Assembly (NCBI GenBank): GCA_024244645.1
Contig: JAAEOH010000118.1
Location: forward strand, 1-64,000
DNA: 64,000 bases
DNA from: Hyphomicrobiales bacterium
Lineage (GTDB): Bacteria; Pseudomonadota; Alphaproteobacteria; Rhizobiales; Rhizobiaceae
Reading direction: 5' to 3'
Part shown: piece after piece, positions 1 through 8,991 of the stretch
Layout: each line of letters begins with the position of its first letter
Numbering within the stretch: the first letter of the stretch is position 1
Translations under genes and position numbers: made by a program
The notes under the pieces: generated by a model
Databases searched by the model: none
What the model was told of the DNA's origin: nothing
What the model saw: the letters and a program-made list of their open reading frames with translations, nothing else

Positions 1-105
1 CTGATCAGCTTCATGAGCTATGATCTGGGATATATCGATCTGGAGCAAAAAACACTGCAAACTATCGACAACCCGTTCGGCACGAGGTTGTTACCTATGT
101 CTTAG
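1..105 (+). mobile_element. 3' end of an IS481-family-like transposase (5' part outside window)
   Basis: Frame 1 reads LISFMSYDLGYIDLEQKTLQTIDNPFGTRLLPMS*; the FMxYDLGYxD...NPFG...LPMS ending is typical of IS481 transposase C-termini. Not in the ORF track because its start lies outside the window. Confidence 0.75.
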
Positions 106-138
106 GTACAATCTGTTACCTATGTCTCCGGGCCGGAC
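89..138 (+). repeat. IS481-type right end with direct repeat TGTTACCTATGTCT
   Basis: TGTTACCTATGTCT occurs at 89-102 and 114-127; the second copy runs into TCCGGGCCGGACC, resembling an IS481 terminal inverted repeat. Confidence 0.6.
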
Positions 139-149
139 CTGTCTTGGAA

Positions 150-226
150 TGGTACGGTTGGGTGGATTTGAACCACCGACCTCTGGATCCACAATCCAGC
201 GCTCTAACCAACTGAGCTACAACCGC
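150..226 (-). tRNA. tRNA-His(GTG), CCA encoded
   Basis: Minus strand gcggttgtagctcagttggttagagcgctggattgtggatccagaggtcggtggttcaaatccacccaaccgtACCA; cloverleaf with anticodon stem CTGGA/TCCAG and loop TTGTGGA (GTG). Confidence 0.95.
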
Positions 227-305
227 ATGGCATCGACTGAAATGCTGTCGCGTGACATACGTCTCCGCAGCAGTTTTGGCAAGAGGGTTGTGAGATTTCG
301 GATCA

Positions 306-334
306 CAAAAAAAGCCGGACCTGACGGTCCGGCC
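306..334 (-). terminator. Rho-independent terminator downstream of phasin gene
   Basis: Minus strand GGCCGGACC-GTCA-GGTCCGGC followed by TTTTTTT. Confidence 0.85.
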
Positions 335-370
335 TGATATTTACCGATCGGCTGATTCCAGATGCTGGAT

Positions 371-826
371 TCAGGCAACCTTGAAGTTCTTGGCGGCTTT
401 TTCGTATGCGGCCTTGCCGGGCTTGGAAACCTTGTCGGCAACCTTGCGGGCTGCGTCTTGGATGTCCTTGGCCTGGTCGACGGCTGTTTCGGCCTGCTTG
501 CGGATAAAGCTGGACTGCAGCTCAACCAGTTCGGCAACGGACTTCACGCCGAGCAGAGCTTCAATGTGCGAAAGCGAGTTGTCGGCGTTCGTGCGAACGG
601 CTTCGATTGCCTTCATGCTGAGTTCAACGGTGCCGGCCTGTGCACTTTCGAGGGTCTGTTCGACCGTCTTTGTTGCATCTTCGGCAGCAGTCTTCAGCTT
701 GTCGTAAGCGTCTTTGGACTGAACGAGGCCCTTTTCGGCAAATTCACGGTAGGATTCCGTCAGTTTTGCAGGGTCCATTGCAGTAAATGCGAATGCGTCT
801 TCTGTAGCAGTTTTCTTGGTAGCCAT
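371..826 (-). CDS. Phasin family protein
   Basis: MATKKTATEDAFAFTAMDPAKLTESYREFAEKGLVQSKDAYDKLKTAAEDATKTVEQTLESAQAGTVELSMKAIEAVRTNADNSLSHIEALLGVKSVAELVELQSSFIRKQAE...; SD AGGAG upstream of ATG at 826. Confidence 0.92.
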   Translation of the reverse strand: MATKKTATEDAFAFTAMDPAKLTESYREFAEKGLVQSKDAYDKLKTAAEDATKTVEQTLESAQAGTVELSMKAIEAVRTNADNSLSHIEALLGVKSVAELVELQSSFIRKQAETAVDQAKDIQDAARKVADKVSKPGKAAYEKAAKNFKVA

Positions 827-910
827 TTTAGCGCTCCTATGAATACGGGCCCTCTTATGAGGCACCCACCACACGATTATGTCGTCGAGAGCTATATAGT
901 GATGTTTTTG

Positions 911-937
911 TGCATTGCAACATTTTTTTGCACTGCA
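911..937. promoter_or_regulatory. Two TGC-N3-GCA sites (PhaR-like) upstream of phasin
   Basis: TGCATTGCA (911-919) and TGCACTGCA (929-937), 18 bp apart centre to centre. Confidence 0.55.
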
Positions 938-1017
938 CAAAAAAAATGTTAACCCTATTGGCAGGAAAGGGCGGATTCTAGGGCTGGTTTGCTAGACCGA
1001 GAAGCCCTTGCGACTTA

Positions 1018-1033
1018 TTAACTAACTATTAAC
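1018..1033 (+). promoter_or_regulatory. CtrA-type box TTAA-N7-TTAAC
   Basis: TTAACTAACTATTAAC; exact match to the alphaproteobacterial CtrA full-site consensus, about 120 bp before the kinase start. Confidence 0.65.
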
Positions 1034-1154
1034 AATATTGAACAAACGGCCCCGAATAACGATCTACAAAGAGGGCCGGACGTTAAATTCAGGGACATCA
1101 GACCTCCGACACATTCGGTCTGTGCTATCCCGCAGCAGTGAAGCAGGAGCAGCC

Positions 1155-4100
1155 ATGCCGAAGGGGCAGTACCCTTTCATCGACATCGCGGTTCACGAAA
1201 AGGTGAGAGCACGCTTTGCCGCAGGCAATGCGATGGTTCTGCTTACGCAATCGCTCGAGACGATATTGTGGGTCAATGGAGAGGGCGCAAGGCTACTGGG
1301 CCACGAAACACTTTATGAATGCCTGGACCGGGGACTTAGCCGCTCGACTGCAGCCTTTCGCCAGATTGAAGCAGCCGCGCGGTCCCTTACAAATCGCGCC
1401 GACGGGTTGGTGCACACATTTGTCATGCGCACCGGCTCAGGTTTTCGGCGCCCTCTTCTTTCGGCAACGATAGAGCGCATCCAACTTGCCGACGGCAACC
1501 CTGCCCTGCTCATCTCGGCCGAACATGGCGATGCTGCCTCGACACTGGAAGAAATGGCCAAAAACCTTCTTGACGGTTTCGAGGGGACCGATTCCCATGC
1601 GGCGGCTCTTGGGGACGACGGAGAGATCATCAATGCGACAGGCTCCTTCGCACGCCTCGGCATGAGTGCGGCGACGCGCCAACAGATTGTCGACGATGTT
1701 GCACAGGCCGGCGACAGGTTGGCAAAACATCCGGTGCCGACCGTACTCGGACGGTTGCCGTCCGCAGTTGCGCGCATCTGTGACGAGCCGGCACTGTATC
1801 TTCTGTTCACTGTCGAAATGCCGGCACAGGCGCATGATCAGGACAGAAATGTTGCAGATGAACCGGCGCGCAGATCGAAGCAGCCGGATCAGGCCGGCAA
1901 TCAGCCGCCTGCACGAGCAGTCAGGCGTAACGCGGCCAAAGCGATTACCCCCTCGGTGCTGAACATGACGCCTGAGGACAAGGCCGGCGTCGCGGCGCCC
2001 GAAACTGATGATCCCGGTGGCGATGGTGACGAAGATCCGGCGGCGAAAAAGATTGCGGAAACGCCGGCGGTATCAAAAATCATGACAAACGTGCGGGCCT
2101 CCGCAGCAAATCGCGACGAAACGTCGGCACAGGACAACGACCCGCCCTTTGTTTTCGATCCGCTGCGGCGGCCGACCCGATTTGTCTGGAAAATCGATGC
2201 CGCCGGATCGTTCCAGGAAATCTCCAAGGAATTTGCAGAAACCGTGGGGCCAAATGCCGCAGATGTGGAGGGCCGCAGATTTTCCGATGTGGCACAGGTA
2301 TTCAACATCGATCCCGATCACACAATCACCGAGCTGTTGCGCAAACGGGATACGTGGTCCGGCAAGAGCGTGCTTTGGCCGGTGCAGGGAACGGACCTCA
2401 GAGTGCCTGTCGATCTCGCGGCATTGCCAACCTATTCACGGGAACGCGAATTCGACGGGTTTCGCGGCTTCGGCATCGTCCGGCCGGGCGATGCAACCAG
2501 CGATCCCGAACAGATCGGCCTGGCTCTCGTCGACAATTCAAATCTGTCGCTGAACAAATTGAGTGACGAAACGGCGATCGATGACCGTGAAGCCGATGTT
2601 TTCGAACCGGACGCAGGGCAACCCGAGAGCGACGCAGAAGACAGCGTACAGCCGGATACAGACGATGACGCGCACGATCTGCAAAGCGATGAGCCGGCGG
2701 ACGACGCGGATGCATCCGAAGAAACGCCGGCGCTGGAAATCACCGATACACCAGGCCGTCGCCACACCGATAAAGTCATCCTGCTTGAGGAACGCCGCAC
2801 GCGTCCGCGTGACGGTCTCAGCAATGTTGAAAAACAGGCTTTTCGCGAAATCGCCGAACGGCTTGGCGGCGAGAAATCGGACACTGAAACAGTTCCCACC
2901 GAACCACAGCAGCCCTTTGGAAAACGGCAATCGCCGCCGCAGAACAACGACAATGCCGATGCAATTGACGTCGATGATGTCGAGGCAGATGACGGGTCCA
3001 TTTTGGAGCCGCCAGCAGCAGCCGAACCGGACAATGCAGACACGCGTCCGGAATTGACGGATGCCGAGGCCGATTTGCCACCTGACGACGATGACGCGTA
3101 TCGGCAGGATCAGCGTGGCAGTGTCGTCACCCCGGTGATCCTGGAACAGCTGCCGACACCGATAATCATCCATGACGGCAAGACCATATTTTATATCAAC
3201 GAAGAATTCCGGCAGCTGACCGGATATTTGACCAAGATGGAACTCAATGAAGCCGGAGGCATGCCGGCCCTGTTCAGCAATGGCGATCAGGATTCCGAAG
3301 ACGTACCCGTTTCCTCGGACGGTGGCATGATGCTTCAAGGCGTACATGGCGAACACATCAGCGTTCGGGCAAAATTGCGCTCGGTCGGCTGGGAGAGCGG
3401 TCACGCATTGATGCTGGCGCTGGAGATGTTGCCGCAAAGCGCGGACGAGCAGAGTGACGCGCAATCGGACCCGGTCGTCGCGGACACGGATGATGCCGCG
3501 GAACCGGAGCCGTTGCCTGACGCGGCGCTTCAGGTTGAAGTCGACGAATTGCGCTCGATCCTGGAAACGGCAACCGACGGGGTTGTGCTGATTGGAGCGG
3601 ACGGCATCATCCGCTCGATGAACAATTCAGCCAGCGCGTTGTTCGACTACGATGAGAACGAAACCACCGGCAAGCCGTTTGCGATGCTGTTTGCACATGA
3701 AAGCCAGCGCGCAGTCAAAGATTATCTGTCGGGCCTGACCGGCAACGGTGTTGCAAGTGTCCTCAATGACGGGCGCGAGGTGATCGGGCGCGAAGCCTCC
3801 GGCGGCTTCCTGCCCCTGTTCATGACAATCGGCCATCTTTCCGGATCGAACGGTTACTGTGCGGTCATGCGCGACATCACCCAGTGGAAACGGGCCGAGG
3901 AGGAACTTCGGGCGGCAAAACGCGAAGCCGAAACCGCAAGCTCCCACAAGAGTGAATTCTTGGCGCGTGTCAGCCACGAGATCCGCACACCGTTGAATGC
4001 CATTATCGGATTTTCCGAACTGATGGCTGAGGAACGTTTCGGTCCGATCGGCAGCCCGCGCTATGTGGAATATGCTCACGATATCGGGCGTTCGGGCAAA

Positions 4101-4646
4101 CATGTGCTCGAAATCGTCAATGACCTGCTGGACATCTCAAAGATCGAAGCCGGGGAACAGGATCTGGAATTCGGAGCCGTTTCGCTCAACGATGCTTTGA
4201 TGGACGCGATTTCGATCCTACAGCCGCAGGCAAACACCCAGCGCGTCATACTGAGGACCAGCCTGTCTTCATCGGTGCCGGAAGTCGTTGCCGACAAGCG
4301 TTCCATCAAACAGATCGCCATCAACCTTTTATCCAATGCCATCAGGTTCACACCTTCCGGTGGCCAGGTTGTGGTTTCGACCACCTATGAGCCAAGCGGC
4401 AATGTCAGCCTGCGCATTCGCGACACCGGTGTAGGCATGACCCGGTTCCAGCTCGAACAGGCGATGAAACCGTTCAAGCAGGTTGCCGGCTTCGAGCGTC
4501 CGCGCGGCGACGGCACAGGCCTTGGCCTGCCGCTGGCAAAGGCCATGGCCGAGGCAAACCGGGCTCAGTTCGCGATGAATTCGCAGCCGGGACAGGGCAC
4601 GCTTGTCGAAATCGTCTTCCCCTCCCAGCGGGTGCTTGCCGAATAG
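1155..4646 (+). CDS. pdhS: PAS-domain sensor histidine kinase, PdhS/PleC/DivJ family
   Basis: H-box FLARVSHEIRTPLNAIIGFSELMAEERFGPIGSPRYVEYAHDI; HATPase boxes with GDGTGLGLPLAK; start MPKGQYPFIDIAVHEKVRARFAAGN with SD AGGAG (ORF opens at 1038). Confidence 0.8.
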   Translation: MPKGQYPFIDIAVHEKVRARFAAGNAMVLLTQSLETILWVNGEGARLLGHETLYECLDRGLSRSTAAFRQIEAAARSLTNRADGLVHTFVMRTGSGFRRPLLSATIERIQLADGNPALLISAEHGDAASTLEEMAKNLLDGFEGTDSHAAALGDDGEIINATGSFARLGMSAATRQQIVDDVAQAGDRLAKHPVPTVLGRLPSAVARICDEPALYLLFTVEMPAQAHDQDRNVADEPARRSKQPDQAGNQPPARAVRRNAAKAITPSVLNMTPEDKAGVAAPETDDPGGDGDEDPAAKKIAETPAVSKIMTNVRASAANRDETSAQDNDPPFVFDPLRRPTRFVWKIDAAGSFQEISKEFAETVGPNAADVEGRRFSDVAQVFNIDPDHTITELLRKRDTWSGKSVLWPVQGTDLRVPVDLAALPTYSREREFDGFRGFGIVRPGDATSDPEQIGLALVDNSNLSLNKLSDETAIDDREADVFEPDAGQPESDAEDSVQPDTDDDAHDLQSDEPADDADASEETPALEITDTPGRRHTDKVILLEERRTRPRDGLSNVEKQAFREIAERLGGEKSDTETVPTEPQQPFGKRQSPPQNNDNADAIDVDDVEADDGSILEPPAAAEPDNADTRPELTDAEADLPPDDDDAYRQDQRGSVVTPVILEQLPTPIIIHDGKTIFYINEEFRQLTGYLTKMELNEAGGMPALFSNGDQDSEDVPVSSDGGMMLQGVHGEHISVRAKLRSVGWESGHALMLALEMLPQSADEQSDAQSDPVVADTDDAAEPEPLPDAALQVEVDELRSILETATDGVVLIGADGIIRSMNNSASALFDYDENETTGKPFAMLFAHESQRAVKDYLSGLTGNGVASVLNDGREVIGREASGGFLPLFMTIGHLSGSNGYCAVMRDITQWKRAEEELRAAKREAETASSHKSEFLARVSHEIRTPLNAIIGFSELMAEERFGPIGSPRYVEYAHDIGRSGKHVLEIVNDLLDISKIEAGEQDLEFGAVSLNDALMDAISILQPQANTQRVILRTSLSSSVPEVVADKRSIKQIAINLLSNAIRFTPSGGQVVVSTTYEPSGNVSLRIRDTGVGMTRFQLEQAMKPFKQVAGFERPRGDGTGLGLPLAKAMAEANRAQFAMNSQPGQGTLVEIVFPSQRVLAE

Positions 4647-4682
4647 CAGCACATAGCGCGGAAACAGCGCTGAAATCAATAG

Positions 4683-4699
4683 TTTAGAACTATTCCAAA
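4683..4699. promoter_or_regulatory. ICE/Irr-box-like dyad
   Basis: TTTAGAACTATTCCAAA versus ICE consensus TTTAGAA-N3-TTCTAAA (one mismatch), within a larger perfect 11-bp-arm dyad ATCAATAGTTT...AAACTATTGAT (4675-4707). Confidence 0.6.
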
Positions 4700-4829
4700 C
4701 TATTGATTTTTTACGGTTCTTCTTGACCCAGATCATCTATTCTGCTTTCCAAACAGTTAAAGCCGCGTCTACCGCAGGGGCGGCAAAAAGAGAAACAACC
4801 ATCTGGGAAACTCTCCTTTCGGGAAACGT

Positions 4830-6533
4830 TTGACTGTGTCCATGCCAGCCGCGCTCAACCGCAACAGCACGATCCGCAGCGAAAGCCCGGTTCTCCTGGC
4901 ATTAGCTGCCTTTATTGCGGTCTTCGTCCTGATACCTGTTGCAGCGCTGATCTATCTTGCGGTTACCGGACACAGCGACGAGTGGCCGCATCTGCTTCGC
5001 TATGTCATTCCCCACGCGGTGTGGACAACGGCCGGCCTGCTTGCCGGTGTGACGGTTATCGCCGGTTCAATGGGTGTTCTGAGCGCCTGGCTTGTTGTGT
5101 CTTTCGACTTTCCGGCGCGCCGTACGCTTGCCTGGGCGCTGGTGCTGCCGTTTGCTGTGCCGACCTATCTGGCAGCCTACGCCTATGGCGAATTTCTTGA
5201 CTATACGGGTCCGGTGCAATCGGCTCTTCGTGGCGTTTTCGGCTTTCAGTCCGGCGCAGATTACTGGTTTCCACAGGTAAGGTCCCTGCCCGGCGCCATC
5301 CTCGTGCTGTCCTGCGTCCTTTATCCGTACATATATCTGACAACGCGGGCGCTGTTTCTGATGCAGGGTAGATCAGCCAGCGATGTCGCGCGGACGCTGG
5401 GTGCAAGCCGGCTGTCGGTGTTCCTTCGTGTACAACTGCCCATGGCGCGGCCTGCCCTGGCGATCGGCATCACGCTGGCATTGATGGAAACCCTGAACGA
5501 CATCGGAGCGGTGGAGTATCTCGGCGTCAATACACTGACATTTGCGATCTACGATACCTGGCTAAATCGCGGCGACCTTTCCGGTGCCGTGCAAATTGCC
5601 TGCGTGATGCTGTTTATCGCGCTGGCCGCGGTGTTTGTCGAACGGTGGGGCCGCCGCCGCCAACGCTTCAATTTCAATCGCACCACGGGAGCCGTACACG
5701 ACGTCGCACCGATGCCGCTCAAGGGTTCTAAGCAGTGGATGGCGACGACGCTGTGTGTCATGCCGATTGCGCTCGGTTTCGGCATCCCGGCCTATGTCCT
5801 CGGCGGCTACGCGCTCAAGCGCCTGGATCAGCTGCTGGACAGCCGGATCTATTCGGCGTTGCTCGACAGCCTGCTGGTTTCAGGTTCCACCGCCATCTGC
5901 ACCGTTTTGCTGGCTTTTGTGCTCGCTTATGCGGCGCGCGTGTCACGCCAGCCGATCGTTTCATTCGCAGGCAAGATTGCCTCCTTCGGCTATGCCATCC
6001 CCGGAACCGTTCTGGCGTTGGGCGTTTTGATACCGCTTGCCGCGCTCGACAACTCGATCAACACCGTCACCCGGCAATATCTCGGGTTTTCCGTTGGCCT
6101 GATCCTGACCGGATCCGGACTGGCCATCATCTATGCGTGCAGCATTCGCTTTTTGACAATGGCCGAGGGATCAATCGAATCGGGTTTTCACAAACTCTCG
6201 CCGCATCTCGACATGGCGGCTCGAACACTCGGCAGGAATGCCGGGCAGACCTTCTGGAGTGTTCTATTGCCGATGATGAAACCTGCGGTTGTGACCGCCG
6301 TTCTGCTGGTCTTTGTCGACACGCTGAAGGAGCTGTCGGCGACGCTGCTGCTGCGGCCATTCAATTTCAACACGCTTGCAACGCTGGTTTATGAAGATGC
6401 TTCACGCGCGCGGGTGGAAGAAGCGTCGGTGGGCGCGCTGATTATCATCATTGCCGGCATTGTTCCGGTTATTTTTGTTTCCCGCACCATGATCGACAAC
6501 GGCAACCGGTTCCGACCATACATTCGGCGATAA
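4830..6533 (+). CDS. ABC transporter permease, ferric iron (FbpB/SfuB) type, fused double-domain
   Basis: 567 aa, about 12 TM; two EAA loops (SASDVARTLGASRLSVFLRVQLPMARPALAIG and LDMAARTLGRNAGQTFWSVLLPMMKPAVVTAVLLVFVDTLKELSATLLLRPFNFNTLAT). Confidence 0.9.
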   Translation: MTVSMPAALNRNSTIRSESPVLLALAAFIAVFVLIPVAALIYLAVTGHSDEWPHLLRYVIPHAVWTTAGLLAGVTVIAGSMGVLSAWLVVSFDFPARRTLAWALVLPFAVPTYLAAYAYGEFLDYTGPVQSALRGVFGFQSGADYWFPQVRSLPGAILVLSCVLYPYIYLTTRALFLMQGRSASDVARTLGASRLSVFLRVQLPMARPALAIGITLALMETLNDIGAVEYLGVNTLTFAIYDTWLNRGDLSGAVQIACVMLFIALAAVFVERWGRRRQRFNFNRTTGAVHDVAPMPLKGSKQWMATTLCVMPIALGFGIPAYVLGGYALKRLDQLLDSRIYSALLDSLLVSGSTAICTVLLAFVLAYAARVSRQPIVSFAGKIASFGYAIPGTVLALGVLIPLAALDNSINTVTRQYLGFSVGLILTGSGLAIIYACSIRFLTMAEGSIESGFHKLSPHLDMAARTLGRNAGQTFWSVLLPMMKPAVVTAVLLVFVDTLKELSATLLLRPFNFNTLATLVYEDASRARVEEASVGALIIIIAGIVPVIFVSRTMIDNGNRFRPYIRR

Positions 6534-6568
6534 TCGAAATATTTCCCTTTATTTTCAATGCATAAAAA

Positions 6569-6596
6569 AAAGGTGCGCGGTGCGCACCTTTAAAAA
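6569..6596 (+). terminator. Hairpin terminator between convergent genes
   Basis: AAAGGTGCGC-GGT-GCGCACCTTT with A- and T-rich flanks; may be bidirectional. Confidence 0.7.
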
Positions 6597-6837
6597 TAGC
6601 ATGCTGTAAAACGGGGCTTGTATTCCTAAATCCGACGGAATGCGAAGCAGTGCGGAGAATACGTTAACTGGTGGTATCTTACGTGTGGGAGTGCTAACAC
6701 AGCCTTAACAAATCTTCACGAATTGTAACCAACGTCTTGTGTTGTGAAAGACGGTAAATTTTCCGGTTATATTTCATTAACCATACCAACCTGGACAACA
6801 CTGCATACCGCAGGTTGCTGCGGCCGCGATGACGCGC

Positions 6838-8790
<1,953 letters not shown>

Positions 8791-8838
8791 CAAATCCTCC
8801 CACCCTGGCAAATCTTATAATTGCGGCCTCTGTAGCAT

Positions 8839-8853
8839 GTTGCATCGCAACAA
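8839..8853. promoter_or_regulatory. Perfect dyad TGTTGC-ATC-GCAACA upstream of acetoacetyl-CoA synthetase
   Basis: 6-bp arms, 3-bp spacer; core TGC-N3-GCA as in the phasin promoter. Confidence 0.45.
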
Positions 8854-8991
8854 ATAAAGAAGCGAGCCACTTTTTGTACCGCCAGGAGCTAAATCGCGCC
8901 GTCGCGAATTGCATTCAGCCGCGCAAACCATTACCCCTTAATGCCAGCGGCAGAAATGCATATGTGCCGGAACGAAAGGGTCTGAAACGAC

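Noticed and set aside
20-337. ORF 20..337 (+) as a protein-coding gene
   Set aside because: It crosses the IS end and runs antisense through tRNA-His; only a frame-1 IS481 tail (1-105) is supported.
362-952. ORFs antisense to phasin (362..952, 381..707)
   Set aside because: Shadow ORFs; the minus-strand phasin has a recognisable family, RBS and terminator.
2432-3464. Long antisense ORFs inside the histidine kinase gene
   Set aside because: Low-complexity translations opposite the D/E/A-rich linker; no family features.
6694-6711. Near CtrA box CTAA-N7-TTAAC
   Set aside because: One mismatch and located between the 3' ends of convergent genes, so no promoter context.
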